The notes: generated by a model from the sequence alone, not told the origin. Shown: positions 30,081 to 39,493, counted from the first letter of the stretch. The stretch: 64,000 nucleotides of DNA from Blattabacterium cuenoti (GCF_014252375.1 NZ_CP059221.1:62001-126000); one strand, 5' to 3'. Translations and numbers: made by a program.

Positions 30081-31411
30081 TTTTTTTTACTTTTTATTTT
30101 AGTTAAATTTTTTATTTTATTGAAAAATTTATTTCTTATAACTTCTATTGTCTTAATTCTTTTATTATTGATACTTTTTATAATAAAAGAATAATTTAAA
30201 AAATTTATTTTTTGTTTTTTTTTTGGAAAATCTTTATTTATTTCCATAATAAATCCTCCCAAAGTATCAGCGTCTCCCTTTTCTTTTTCAAAAAAAATTT
30301 CTTCTTTTATATTCATAATACGATAAAAATTAATTAAAGATGTTTTACCATCAAATAAATAATTATTTGTACTTATTTTTGAATACGATATATCTTCTTC
30401 ATCAAACTCATCTACTATATCTCCAATTATTTCTTCAATTACGTCTTCAAGTGTTACTAATCCACAAGTTCCCCCATATTCATCTACTACAATAGCTAAA
30501 TGTATTTTTCTTTTTTTAAAATCACTTAAAAGTTCATCTATTTTTTTTGTTTCTGGAACAAAAAAAGGAGGATGTATAAGTTTATTCCAATTAAAATTAT
30601 TTTCATATATAAATGGTAAAAGATCTTTAACAAATAAAATTCCATCTATATCGTCTATACTATTTTTATAAATAGGTACTCTAGAATAACCTTGATAACG
30701 AATTAATTCTAAAATATTAGAAAATTTTTTATTTTTATTTAATGCAAACATATCTATTCTTGGAGTCATAATTTGATGTATTTCTGTACCACCAAAATCT
30801 ACTATTCTTTGCAAGAATTGACTTTCTCTAAAATTTTTTTTGTTTAAAGTTATTTTTAATGCTTTTGATAAATAATTAATTGATAAAAAATTTTTTTTTT
30901 TTATTATTATATTTTCTATAGATTTAGATATAAAAATCATAATTTTACTTATTGGATCTAATAACTTTTCAAGAAAAATTAATGGTTTAGACATAAATAT
31001 AGAAAAACGAAAACTATTTTTACTTGCATATATCTTTGGAATTATTTCTCCGAATAAAACTAAAATAAATGTCATAAATATTATTTCTATAATAAAATTT
31101 ATAGATATACTAATTTTTGAATAAATAAAATATTTATTTTGTATAAATTTTTTTATTAAATAGTTTATTGTAATTATAATTCCAATATTTGAAAAATTAT
31201 TTGTAATTAATATTGTAGCTAATAATTTTTTTTTATTTTTAAGAATTCTTAATAAAATATTATTTTCATTATTTTTTTTATTAATATTTTTTTTATCAAG
31301 ACAAAAAAAAGAAGTTTCAGATCCAGAAATTAAAGATGAAAACAATAATAGTATTATTGCTAATATAATATTAAACGTTAAATAAAAAATATTAAAATAG
31401 TCTTTTTCCAA
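30077..31411 (-). CDS. gldE: GldE-type CBS-domain membrane protein (CorC/TlyC family)
   Basis: This 444-residue protein has a DUF21 (CNNM) membrane part with about four hydrophobic segments (residues 1-160), a CBS pair containing HQIMTPRIDMFAL and AIVVDEYGGTCGLVTLEDVIEEIIGD, and a CorC_HlyC C-terminal domain. In gliding Bacteroidetes this protein is called GldE; no other gliding genes are seen here, so an ion-transport or envelope role is more likely in a symbiont. It is divergent from the HU gene across 270 nt. Confidence 0.88.
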   Translation of the reverse strand: MEKDYFNIFYLTFNIILAIILLLFSSLISGSETSFFCLDKKNINKKNNENNILLRILKNKKKLLATILITNNFSNIGIIITINYLIKKFIQNKYFIYSKISISINFIIEIIFMTFILVLFGEIIPKIYASKNSFRFSIFMSKPLIFLEKLLDPISKIMIFISKSIENIIIKKKNFLSINYLSKALKITLNKKNFRESQFLQRIVDFGGTEIHQIMTPRIDMFALNKNKKFSNILELIRYQGYSRVPIYKNSIDDIDGILFVKDLLPFIYENNFNWNKLIHPPFFVPETKKIDELLSDFKKRKIHLAIVVDEYGGTCGLVTLEDVIEEIIGDIVDEFDEEDISYSKISTNNYLFDGKTSLINFYRIMNIKEEIFFEKEKGDADTLGGFIMEINKDFPKKKQKINFLNYSFIIKSINNKRIKTIEVIRNKFFNKIKNLTKIKSKKN

Positions 31412-31681
31412 ATGTTATATATTTTTCAATTAGTAAATTAAAATTTAAATTATTTTTTAAAATACTTATATATAGTTAATCTATATAGCACTAATAAATT
31501 TAGTTTATATCTTTTACAAAGATCATATTTTTGTAAGTTTTTTTTATAAATTTTATTTATTAATACTATACATAATATGTTATAATTTTATAACAATTTT
31601 TATGAAAAATTTATTATATTTAGAATATTAAATATTTTTTGTTGATCAAAAAATTTTGTTATTTGATATTAATGATTTAAC
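31412..31681. other. Divergent intergenic region between gldE and HU
   Basis: This is the largest non-coding gap I see, 270 nt of nearly pure A/T. It must hold the promoters of gldE (leftward) and of the HU gene (rightward). A perfect inverted repeat with 7-nt arms (GTTATAA and TTATAAC, 2-nt spacer) lies at 31579-31594. I see no tRNA or recognised structured RNA, and I cannot assign promoter elements with confidence. Confidence 0.5.
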
Positions 31682-31972
31682 ATGACAAAAGCAGACATAA
31701 TAACAGAAATTATATCAGAAACTGATTATGAAAAAATACATATACAGAAAATTTTAGAAACTTTTATGAAAAAAATAAAAAAAAGTTTATCATCAGGTGA
31801 AAATGTATATTTGAGAGGATTTGGATCTTTTATTGTTAAATATAGAGCAGAAAAACTTGGACGTAATATATCTAAAAATAGATCAATTGTTATACCTGAA
31901 CATAATATTCCATCATTTAAACCATCAAAATCTTTTATTGAATTAGTAAAAGAAAATGTACCAGTTGATTAA
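31682..31972 (+). CDS. HU/IHF family DNA-binding protein
   Basis: This 96-residue protein begins MTKADIITEIISET and contains the HU signature in its arm region, VYLRGFGSFIVKYRAEKLGRN, followed by PEHNIPSFKPSK. It is a nucleoid-associated dimer that bends DNA. In Flavobacteriales this gene commonly precedes the rng gene, as here, with the COX24-like micro-gene between. Whether it acts as HU or IHF cannot be told from sequence. Confidence 0.93.
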   Translation: MTKADIITEIISETDYEKIHIQKILETFMKKIKKSLSSGENVYLRGFGSFIVKYRAEKLGRNISKNRSIVIPEHNIPSFKPSKSFIELVKENVPVD

Positions 31973-31995
31973 ATAAATTTTTATAAACATAAAAT

Positions 31996-32088
31996 ATGCC
32001 AAACGGAAAAAAAAGAAAAAGGAAAAAAATAGCAACTCATAAAAGAAAAAAAAGAAATAGGAAAAATAGACATAAAAAGAAAAAATAA
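31996..32088 (+). CDS. Tiny basic AURKAIP1/COX24-domain protein
   Basis: This 30-residue protein, MPNGKKRKRKKIATHKRKKR followed by NRKNRHKKKK, is almost entirely basic. It closely resembles the small protein found between HU and rng in Bacteroidetes that is annotated with an AURKAIP1/COX24 domain, related to mitochondrial small-subunit ribosomal protein bS/mS38-type tails. A ribosome-associated role is likely by inference. The gap to HU is 23 nt and to rng 33 nt, consistent with one operon. Confidence 0.88.
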   Translation: MPNGKKRKRKKIATHKRKKRNRKNRHKKKK

Positions 32089-32121
32089 TTATTTTTTTTT
32101 AATACTTGTTTTTTATGTATT

Positions 32122-33633
32122 ATGAATAAAGATTTAATTATAAATACAGATACAGAAAAACAAGCTATAAAAATAGCTCTATTAGAAAAAGGAAAATTAT
32201 TAGAACTTCATAAAGAAGTTTTTGACAAAGATTTTTATGTAGGAGATATTTATTTAGGTATCGTAAAAAAAATTTTACATGGATTAAATGCTGTAATTGT
32301 TGATATTGGATATTATAAAGGTGGATTTTTACATTACAGCGATTTAGGAGAACATATAAAAAAAATATTAAATTTTACAAAAAAAGACAATGATAATAAT
32401 TTTTTTTCAATAGAAAATGTACTTAATATAGGACAAAAAATATTAGTACAAATATCTAAAGAACCTATTTTAAATAAAGGACCTAAGTTAACTACAAAAA
32501 TTAGTCTTACAGGAAGAAATATAATTTTTATTCCATTTTCAAATAAAACCTATGCATCTAAAAAAATAAAAAATATAAATGAAAAAAATAAACTTATTTA
32601 TTATATAGATAAAATAAAACCTAGTAATATTGGTATAATTATTAGAACAGAATCATCTAAAAAACTAAAAATATTAAATAAGGAATTAATCCATTTAATG
32701 AATAAATGGAAAAATATATTGAAAAATATAACTTTAATAAAACCTCCTACAAAGATTTTTAGTGAAATTAATAAGATTTCTTGTTTTTTAAGAGATATAT
32801 TTAATAATGATTTTAAATCAATTTATTGTGATAATATTTTTTTATGCAAAGAAATATATACCTATTTATCTATAATTTTTCCAGAAAAAACAAATATTAT
32901 AAAATATCATAAAGAAAGTATTCCAATTTTAAAAAAATATGGTGTAGAAAAACAAATACAAATTTTTTTAGGTAAAAATGTTCCACTTAAAAATGGATCA
33001 TATTTAGTTATAGAACATACTGAAGCCTTACATGTTATTGATGTAAATAGTGGAATGAATAATTATATAAAAAAAAATAGTACTGAATTAGAAAGAGTAG
33101 ATAATATATTTAAAATAAATTTATTGGCAGCAACTGAAATAGTAAGACAACTTATATTAAGAGATATGGGAGGAATAATAGTCGTTGATTTTATTGATAT
33201 GCCGGATCTAATACAAAAACAACAATTATATGAACATTTAAAAAATAAAATGAAAGATGATAGAGCAAAACATTATATACTTCCTATGAATGAATTTGGT
33301 CTTATTCAATTTACTAGACATAGAGTAAGACCAGAATTAAAAATTAGAAAATATGTAAAATTTAAAAAAACTTCTACTATAAGCTATATTTATCATTTGG
33401 AATGTGTAATAGATAATGTTTTAAAAAATAAAAATTACAAAAAAATACAATTACATATAAATACTTTCGTATCATTTTATTTAAAGATGGGATTTCCATC
33501 TATACAACAAAAATGGTTTTTTAAATATAAAAAATGGATAAAAATAATTCCTAAAAATTCATTTCAATATAATGAATATAAAATTTTTGAAAAAAATAAT
33601 AAACATGAAATTACATCATGTTTTTTTAATTAA
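32122..33633 (+). CDS. rng: Ribonuclease E/G family protein
   Basis: This 503-residue protein has an S1-type domain near the N terminus (LGIVKKILHGLNAVIVDIGYYKGGFLH), and the catalytic DNase I-like region with VIDVNSGMN and DMGGIIVVDFIDM carrying the metal-binding aspartates. It processes rRNA and turns over mRNA. After FTRHRVRPE no CPxC zinc-link motif is visible, although family members usually carry one there. tRNA-Leu(UAG) begins 1 nt after its stop codon. Confidence 0.92.
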   Translation: MNKDLIINTDTEKQAIKIALLEKGKLLELHKEVFDKDFYVGDIYLGIVKKILHGLNAVIVDIGYYKGGFLHYSDLGEHIKKILNFTKKDNDNNFFSIENVLNIGQKILVQISKEPILNKGPKLTTKISLTGRNIIFIPFSNKTYASKKIKNINEKNKLIYYIDKIKPSNIGIIIRTESSKKLKILNKELIHLMNKWKNILKNITLIKPPTKIFSEINKISCFLRDIFNNDFKSIYCDNIFLCKEIYTYLSIIFPEKTNIIKYHKESIPILKKYGVEKQIQIFLGKNVPLKNGSYLVIEHTEALHVIDVNSGMNNYIKKNSTELERVDNIFKINLLAATEIVRQLILRDMGGIIVVDFIDMPDLIQKQQLYEHLKNKMKDDRAKHYILPMNEFGLIQFTRHRVRPELKIRKYVKFKKTSTISYIYHLECVIDNVLKNKNYKKIQLHINTFVSFYLKMGFPSIQQKWFFKYKKWIKIIPKNSFQYNEYKIFEKNNKHEITSCFFN

Positions 33634-33634
33634 A

Positions 33635-33717
33635 GTGGATGTGGTGGAATTAGGTATACACGTCAGAATTAGAATCTGATGCTTAAAAGCTTGAGGGTTC
33701 GAATCCCTTCATCCACA
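33635..33717 (+). tRNA. tRNA-Leu (UAG)
   Basis: A class II tRNA with acceptor arms GTGGATG/CATCCAC, discriminator A, anticodon stem TCAGA/TCTGA with loop ATTAGAA (anticodon TAG at 33670-33672), a variable arm GCTTAAAAGC and T arm GAGGGTTCGAATCCCTT. No CCA is encoded. It starts 1 nt after the rng stop, so it is probably cut from the rng transcript. Confidence 0.96.
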
Positions 33718-33724
33718 CAACAAT

Positions 33725-34969
33725 TTAAATATTTCTTTTTTTATTTCCTATATAAATTTGTCTAGGTCTTCCTATTGGTTCTAGATTATTTTTTATTTCT
33801 ATCCAATGAGCAATCCATCCTGGAAGTCTACCCAAAGCAAACATAACAGTAAACATGTCTTTTGGAATCCCTATTGCTTGATAAATAATTCCAGAATAGA
33901 AATCTATATTTGGATATAACTTTTTTTCTGAAAAATATGAATCTTTAAGTGTATTTATTTCCAAATTTTTAGCTATATCTAAAATTGGATCATAAATATT
34001 TAATTTTTTAATAAGATTTTCAGCTACATATTTTGCTATTTTTGCTCTAGGATCAAAATTTTTATAAATCCTATGACCAAATCCCATTAATCTAAAAGAA
34101 TTTTTTTTATCTTTTGCTTTTTCTATCCATTTATTTATATTACCTCCATCTTTTAAAATAGTTTCTAACATTTCAATAACTGCCTGATTAGCACCACCAT
34201 GTAGTCTTCCCCATAAAGCATTAATCCCAGCTGATATAGATGAAAATATATTTGAACGAGCTGAACTTAACAAACGTACAGTAGTAGTAGAACAATTTTG
34301 TTCATGATCTATATGCAAAATTAACAATTTTTCTAATGCATCAATTATATGATTATTTTTTTCATAAGATTTATTAGGAATAGAAAAAAACATTTTTAAT
34401 ATATTATATATATAACATATACTTTTTTTATTTTTAATAAAAATATTAGGCAATCCATATTTTTTTCTATAAATCATAGCAGATAATGTAGGTAACTTAG
34501 ATAATAAATAAAAATGTGAATCTTCATTTTTTATAGAATTATCAAATGATGATAATATATTTGTAATAGAAGATAAAATTGCCATTGGATGACAAGAATT
34601 AGGTATTTTATCCAAAAAATTATAAATTTTGTTTTGGATTGAATCAAAACTATTAATTTTTTCTTTAAAAAATTTTAATTGTTTATAATCAGGAAAACTA
34701 CCGTTTAAAATTAGATAACAAGTTTCTACAAATGAACATTTATCAATTATTTGTTCAATAGGATATCCTCTATATAATAGTTTTCCATTTTCTCCATTTA
34801 TAAAACTTATTGAACTTTTTGTAATAGCTGTATTTTTTAATCCTGGATCAAAAGTTATAAGTTTAGTATACTCTCTTAATTTAGAGATATCAATAGCTTT
34901 ATCAAAAGTTCCATTAATTAAAGGTAATCGGTGATAACGTCCATTAATATATAAATTAATAATACACAT
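33725..34969 (-). CDS. gltA: Citrate synthase
   Basis: This 414-residue type II citrate synthase has the catalytic histidine regions HIDHEQNCSTTTVRL and WGRLHGGANQAVIEML, and the GFGHRIYKNFDPRA block with the active-site histidine and arginine. It feeds the citric acid cycle, in line with fumC and the respiratory genes in the window. The N-terminal domain of gltA (GKLLYRGYPIEQII) is complete. It ends 7 nt from the tRNA-Leu on the other strand. Confidence 0.95.
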   Translation of the reverse strand: MCIINLYINGRYHRLPLINGTFDKAIDISKLREYTKLITFDPGLKNTAITKSSISFINGENGKLLYRGYPIEQIIDKCSFVETCYLILNGSFPDYKQLKFFKEKINSFDSIQNKIYNFLDKIPNSCHPMAILSSITNILSSFDNSIKNEDSHFYLLSKLPTLSAMIYRKKYGLPNIFIKNKKSICYIYNILKMFFSIPNKSYEKNNHIIDALEKLLILHIDHEQNCSTTTVRLLSSARSNIFSSISAGINALWGRLHGGANQAVIEMLETILKDGGNINKWIEKAKDKKNSFRLMGFGHRIYKNFDPRAKIAKYVAENLIKKLNIYDPILDIAKNLEINTLKDSYFSEKKLYPNIDFYSGIIYQAIGIPKDMFTVMFALGRLPGWIAHWIEIKNNLEPIGRPRQIYIGNKKRNI

Positions 34970-35009
34970 AAGTTTAAGTTAAAATAATTTAAATTAAAAT
35001 ATACAATAT

Positions 35010-35951
35010 CTAAAAATTTTTTAATATCATTTTTTCAAATGAAATAATAGTATGAAATCCTTTTTTTAAAAAATAATTTTTCATTCCTTTTCTAAAGCTA
35101 ATTAATGCAAAATCACCTCCCCATGTACCTAGGCTTTTTACCAAACCTAAATAATCTGGAAAATATAATTCTTTTACAGTAGGTAAATTAAGTATTTTTG
35201 ATATTATCATTTCATGTTTTAATAATAATTCTTCAAACTCTTTTAATTTGTTACATGATAAAATTTTTAATGTAATATAAGATATAGTATTTATAATATT
35301 TTTACTTATATATTTTTTTTTAGAAAAAAACCAATTTATTCCATCAGTAGTATTTTGTTTTTTATTTAGATATAAAAAATATAATTTATTTTTAAATGGT
35401 GGATTAAATTCTACAGATAAAAAATATGGAATATTTTTTTTAAGTTTAAAAATTATTGATTTAGCATTTGAAACACATGCTAAATCATATCCACTTCCTG
35501 GAAAATCTTTTCCTAATAATTTATAAGGATTAATACCTGCCCATTGTGCAATATTATTTATTAGAGTGGAACTACTACCTAACCCCCATTTTCTAGAAAA
35601 CTGTAAAAAAGTATTAACATATATATTAATTTTTTTTTCTAAAAATCTTTTTTCTATTTTTTTAGATTTCAATAATAAATTTTTAAGACGATAAGATATA
35701 TTTTTTTCTGTTTCATAAACAATTTTTAAATATGGTAATTCAAATATAACTTCAAACCATGCTTTTTTTAAATTTATATCATAACTTTTCCAATATAAAA
35801 TAGAAGATTTATTTTTTGTTTCAAAAACAGACAATGATTGTCCTTTTATTGTTGGTAGAGCTAGACCTATTGATCCCAATAGTATTAAATATTCTCCTGT
35901 TAACAATAATTTTCCATGACTATAAAAAAAATTTTTTTTATAAAAAAACAT
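35010..35951 (-). CDS. GYDIA-type GHMP kinase family protein
   Basis: This 313-residue protein opens with FYSHGKLLLTGEYLILLGSIGLALP and has the ATP-binding motif KWGLGSSSTLIN and the GSGYDLACVSNAK motif. It resembles the Bacteroidetes GHMP kinase group named for its GYDIA signature (here GYDLA), related to mevalonate and phosphomevalonate kinases. Role in isoprenoid precursor synthesis is an inference from family, not demonstrated here. fabD lies 19 nt upstream on the same strand. Confidence 0.82.
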   Translation of the reverse strand: MFFYKKNFFYSHGKLLLTGEYLILLGSIGLALPTIKGQSLSVFETKNKSSILYWKSYDINLKKAWFEVIFELPYLKIVYETEKNISYRLKNLLLKSKKIEKRFLEKKINIYVNTFLQFSRKWGLGSSSTLINNIAQWAGINPYKLLGKDFPGSGYDLACVSNAKSIIFKLKKNIPYFLSVEFNPPFKNKLYFLYLNKKQNTTDGINWFFSKKKYISKNIINTISYITLKILSCNKLKEFEELLLKHEMIISKILNLPTVKELYFPDYLGLVKSLGTWGGDFALISFRKGMKNYFLKKGFHTIISFEKMILKNF

Positions 35952-35970
35952 TATTATACATATTTTATAC

Positions 35971-36834
35971 TTATTTACTAAATGTTTTTAACATTTTTAT
36001 TGCCATATTTTCCAAAGTTCTTCCAGGACCAATTTCTGTAAAAAATTTAGCTCCATTTATAATCATATTTTTTATAGAATGTTTCCATTTTACTGGAGAA
36101 ACTAATTGTTTTATTAAATTTTTTTTTATATCATTAGGATTAATAATAGGAATACCTAAATAATTTTGATATATAGGACATATAGGATTATTAAACGATA
36201 TTTTATTTATTATATTTACAAATTTTTCTTCTATTAATTCCATAATTGGGGAATGAAATGCTCCATATACAGGTATTCTTAATATTCTATTAGCTCCTAA
36301 TTTTTTTAAAATTAAACATACTCTATTAACAGAATTATATTCTCCAGATATTACTAATTGATTACAAGAATTATAATTTGATGGTACTACAATACCTTTA
36401 TCTTCTTTACAAACACGTTCTATTATCTTATCTTTAAGACCAAATATTGCTACCATTTTTCCAGGAATAGTATCACATGCTTGTTGCATAAGTAATCCTC
36501 TTTCTTTTACTAATTTTAATCCGTCTTCAAAAGAAATAACATTAACTGCAGTCAAAGCTGAAAATTCTCCAAGAGATAAACCAGCAACCATGTCTGGAAA
36601 AAAATTTTTACACAATTGTGTTTCTACAAATGAATAAATATATATTGCCAATTGTGAATTTATTGTTTTTTTTAGAATATCTTTAGATCCATTGAACATT
36701 ATTTTTGTAAAATCAATATTTAAAATTTTATTAGCAATATTAAATATTTTTCTAGCTAAAAAATATTTTTCATAAAATATTTTTCCCATTCCTACAAATT
36801 GACTTCCTTGTCCAGAAAATAAGTAAGCTTTCAT
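35971..36834 (-). CDS. fabD: Malonyl-CoA:ACP acyltransferase
   Basis: This 287-residue enzyme has GQGSQ at residues 8-12, the nucleophile motif GLSLGE (Ser87), and the YGAFHSPIM histidine motif near residue 197. It loads malonyl groups on acyl carrier protein for fatty acid synthesis, linking with accB and accC in this window. Length and motifs are normal. It is divergent from tatD across 59 nt. Confidence 0.95.
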   Translation of the reverse strand: MKAYLFSGQGSQFVGMGKIFYEKYFLARKIFNIANKILNIDFTKIMFNGSKDILKKTINSQLAIYIYSFVETQLCKNFFPDMVAGLSLGEFSALTAVNVISFEDGLKLVKERGLLMQQACDTIPGKMVAIFGLKDKIIERVCKEDKGIVVPSNYNSCNQLVISGEYNSVNRVCLILKKLGANRILRIPVYGAFHSPIMELIEEKFVNIINKISFNNPICPIYQNYLGIPIINPNDIKKNLIKQLVSPVKWKHSIKNMIINGAKFFTEIGPGRTLENMAIKMLKTFSK

Positions 36835-36893
36835 AAAATAATAAAATATTTATTTTTTAAATTAATTATAAATATAAAAAATATAAAATATAG

Positions 36894-37664
36894 ATGAATA
36901 TAATTGACACACATACCCATTTATACATGAAAGAATTTAAAAAAGATGTAGATTACGTAATTAATAATTCAATTAATAAAGGAGTTTGCAAATTTTTTTT
37001 ACCATCTGTAAACATTTCAAGTATTAATAAGATTATTAATCTAGAGAAAAAATATCCTAATATATGTTTTTCAATGATTGGACTACATCCAAATTATATT
37101 TATTCAACTTATAATTTTAATAAAGAATTAAAACAAATAAAAAAAATTTTGTACAATCATTCTTTTATATCTATAGGAGAAATTGGAATTGATTTACATT
37201 CTAATAAAAATTTTTTTTCAGAACAAAAATATGCATTTAAAATTCAATTAGAATGGGCTAAAGAAAAAAAACTACCTATAGTTATTCACTGTAGAAATGC
37301 ATTTGATTATGTATTTAATATTTTATCAAAAAAAGAATATTCTTCTATTAAAGGTATATTTCATTGTTTTTCAGGGACTTTAAATCAAGCAAATAAAATA
37401 ATTAATATAGGTATGAAACTAGGTATAGGAGGAATAATTACTTTTAAAAAAAATAATATTGAACAATATTTAAATCAGATTAATATAAAAAATATAGTAT
37501 TAGAAACTGATTCACCATATCTTTCTCCACATCCTTTTAGAGGAAAAAGAAATGATCCATCAAACTTAAAAATAATATTAAAAAAAATATCTGAAATTTA
37601 TTCAATTTCAGAAAATATTATTGCTAATATTACAAATAATAATGTTAATGAAATATTTTTTTAA
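36894..37664 (+). CDS. tatD: TatD family metal-dependent hydrolase/DNase
   Basis: This 256-residue TIM-barrel protein has the metal-binding motifs DTHTHLY at the N terminus, SIGEIGID, PIVIHCRNA, GIFHCFSG and LETDSPYLSP, the last being the TatD signature. Members act as 3'-5' exonucleases or in quality control of damaged nucleic acids. All metal ligands are visible. The stop lies 1 nt from the end of convergent fumC. Confidence 0.92.
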   Translation: MNIIDTHTHLYMKEFKKDVDYVINNSINKGVCKFFLPSVNISSINKIINLEKKYPNICFSMIGLHPNYIYSTYNFNKELKQIKKILYNHSFISIGEIGIDLHSNKNFFSEQKYAFKIQLEWAKEKKLPIVIHCRNAFDYVFNILSKKEYSSIKGIFHCFSGTLNQANKIINIGMKLGIGGIITFKKNNIEQYLNQINIKNIVLETDSPYLSPHPFRGKRNDPSNLKIILKKISEIYSISENIIANITNNNVNEIFF

Positions 37665-37665
37665 A

Positions 37666-39063
37666 TTATACCATTTTATATGGATCTACATATTTTTCAT
37701 ATTCTTCATTATTTAAATAACCTAAATTTATTGATGCTTCTTTTAAAGTTATATTATTAATATATGCATAGTTTGCTATTTTTGCGGATTTTTCATATCC
37801 AATTTTTGGATTTAAAGCAGTAACCAACATTAAAGAATTATTCAATAATTCTTTAATTCTATTGTGATTAGGTTTAATTCCTTTTACACAAAAAGAAGAA
37901 AATGAATTAACGGCATCTGAAAGTAATTTAGATGATTCTAAAAATTTATGTATCATTAATGGTTTACAAACATTTAATTCATAATTACCTGATGATCCAG
38001 ATAATGAAATAATTACATCATTTCCTATAATTTGCATACATACCATAATTAGAGCTTCACACTGAGTAGGATTAATTTTTCCTGGCATAATAGAAGATCC
38101 GGGTTCATTTTTTGGTATGTATATTTCTCCAATTCCAGAACGAGGTCCAGATGATAAAAAACGAATGTCATTTGATATTTTTATTAAAGAAACTGCTACT
38201 TGTTTAATAGAAGCATGGGCTTCTACTATTGCATCATGATTAGCTATAGATTCAAATTTATTTTTTGATATTTTAAATGGAATTTTGGTGTATTTAATAA
38301 TATATTTAATTACTTCTTTATCAAATCCTTTAGGAGCATTTAAACCAGTTCCAACAGCAGTCCCACCTATAGGCAATTCTGATAAATAGTTTAATGTATT
38401 TTTAATTGAATTTATTCCATGTTCTATCTGTGATGTATATCCAGAAAATTCTTGTCCTAATGTTATAGGAGTTGCGTCCATAAGATGAGTTCTTCCTATT
38501 TTTACAATATTTTTAAATAATTCAGATTTATATTTTAATTCATCTTTTAATTTTTTTATTGATGGAATAGTTTTTTCCTTAAGTATTTTATAAGCACATA
38601 TATTCATAACAGTAGAAAAAGTATCATTTGACGATTGAGACATATTAACATCATCATTAGGATGAATAAATTTTTTCCCTATTCCTAATTTATTTCCTAT
38701 AATTACGTGAGATCTATTTGATATAACCTCGTTTACATTCATATTAGTATGAGTACCAGATCCAGTTTGCCAAACTACTAAAGGAAATTGATTGTCTAAT
38801 TTCCCATGTATTATCTCATCACATACTTTACATATAATATTTTTTTTTTCTAAAGGTAATTTTCCAAATTTATAATTGGCTATAGCAGAAGATTTTTTTA
38901 AAGTAGCAAATGCATGAATAACTTCTATTGGAATAGATCCTTCTTTTCCAATTTTAAAATTTTTTCTTGATCGTTCTGTTTGTGCCCCCCAATATTTTTT
39001 TATAGGAACTTTAACTGTTCCTAGTATATCTTTTTCATTTCTATATATATTTTTTTTATTCAT
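37666..39063 (-). CDS. fumC: Fumarate hydratase class II
   Basis: This 465-residue enzyme has the superfamily signature [15 protein letters not shown], plus [20 protein letters not shown] and [14 protein letters not shown]. It interconverts fumarate and malate in the citric acid cycle. It is a class II, iron-independent form and looks intact. It is divergent from the small membrane gene at 39088 by 24 nt. Confidence 0.96.
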   Translation of the reverse strand: MNKKNIYRNEKDILGTVKVPIKKYWGAQTERSRKNFKIGKEGSIPIEVIHAFATLKKSSAIANYKFGKLPLEKKNIICKVCDEIIHGKLDNQFPLVVWQTGSGTHTNMNVNEVISNRSHVIIGNKLGIGKKFIHPNDDVNMSQSSNDTFSTVMNICAYKILKEKTIPSIKKLKDELKYKSELFKNIVKIGRTHLMDATPITLGQEFSGYTSQIEHGINSIKNTLNYLSELPIGGTAVGTGLNAPKGFDKEVIKYIIKYTKIPFKISKNKFESIANHDAIVEAHASIKQVAVSLIKISNDIRFLSSGPRSGIGEIYIPKNEPGSSIMPGKINPTQCEALIMVCMQIIGNDVIISLSGSSGNYELNVCKPLMIHKFLESSKLLSDAVNSFSSFCVKGIKPNHNRIKELLNNSLMLVTALNPKIGYEKSAKIANYAYINNITLKEASINLGYLNNEEYEKYVDPYKMV

Positions 39064-39087
39064 AATTTTAAATAAAATTTATTATTT

Positions 39088-39267
39088 ATGATTATTAAAT
39101 TTATTGGATTTTTAATATTTTTGCTAATAACAATATCTGGATTTTGGTGTATAATTTTTTTATCTATATTTAGTGGTTATTGGATGATAATTTTTTTAAA
39201 AAAAATTTTGTATGATTTTATAAAAAAAATAAAAATTAAATATTTTGATAAAAAAAATAAAAATTAA
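39088..39267 (+). CDS. Small membrane protein, unknown (possibly DUF4834-like)
   Basis: This 59-residue frame has one long or two short hydrophobic segments (residues 4-37) and a Lys/Ile/Asn-rich tail. The tail is encoded by the first one and a half units of a 28-bp tandem repeat, so the C terminus has probably been rewritten by repeat expansion. Bacteroidetes often carry a small DUF4834 membrane protein upstream of the divIC-like gene, which is the only basis for that suggestion. It may be real or a decaying remnant. Confidence 0.5.
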   Translation: MIIKFIGFLIFLLITISGFWCIIFLSIFSGYWMIIFLKKILYDFIKKIKIKYFDKKNKN

Positions 39268-39305
39268 ATATTTTGATAAAAAAAATAAAAATTAAATATT
39301 TTGAT
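39222..39305 (+). repeat. Three perfect 28-bp tandem repeat units
   Basis: The unit is eight A, T, five A, TTAAAT, ATTTTGAT (28 bp). Full copies lie at 39222-39249, 39250-39277 and 39278-39305, and the first nine bases of a fourth copy lead into the ATG at 39313. The copies are identical. Since 28 is not a multiple of three, each copy is read in a different frame by anything translated across it. The array spans the end of one small membrane gene and reaches the start of the next. Confidence 0.95.
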
Positions 39306-39312
39306 AAAAAAA

Positions 39313-39489
39313 ATGTTTAAAAATAAATATTTTTTGATGAGTATTCTTTTTTTTATATGGATTTCATTTTTTGATAGAAATTCGTTATTAATGCATTATA
39401 AATTAATAAGAAATATAGAAAAAATTAATAGAGATATAAAAGTTGTAAAAGAAAGAATTTTTTATAAAAAATTAAAAAAAAATAAATAA
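39313..39489 (+). CDS. Short FtsB/DivIC-like septum formation protein
   Basis: The likely start is the ATG at 39313, giving 58 residues: MFKNKYFLMSILFFIWISFF, then DRNSLLMHYKLIRNIEKINRDI and a short basic tail. A single membrane helix followed by DRNSL and a short coiled coil matches the start of Bacteroidetes FtsB/DivIC proteins. Those are usually around 100 residues, so the C-terminal half is missing. It sits directly after the tandem repeat and 4 nt from the end of mnmG. Function as a division-complex linker is inferred. Confidence 0.65.
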   Translation: MFKNKYFLMSILFFIWISFFDRNSLLMHYKLIRNIEKINRDIKVVKERIFYKKLKKNK

Positions 39490-39493
39490 AATA

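Noticed and set aside
30077-31411. gldE as evidence of gliding motility
   Set aside because: Only one gld homologue is seen, the family is a general CNNM/CBS membrane protein, and an intracellular symbiont is not expected to glide.
31579-31594. Perfect inverted repeat GTTATAA-TT-TTATAAC upstream of HU as an operator
   Set aside because: In a nearly pure A/T gap a 7-nt palindrome is expected by chance, and no regulator is known; listed only in the intergenic note.
39222-39314. Repeat array as a possible CRISPR
   Set aside because: The units are directly adjacent with no unique spacers and no cas genes are nearby; it is a simple tandem repeat.
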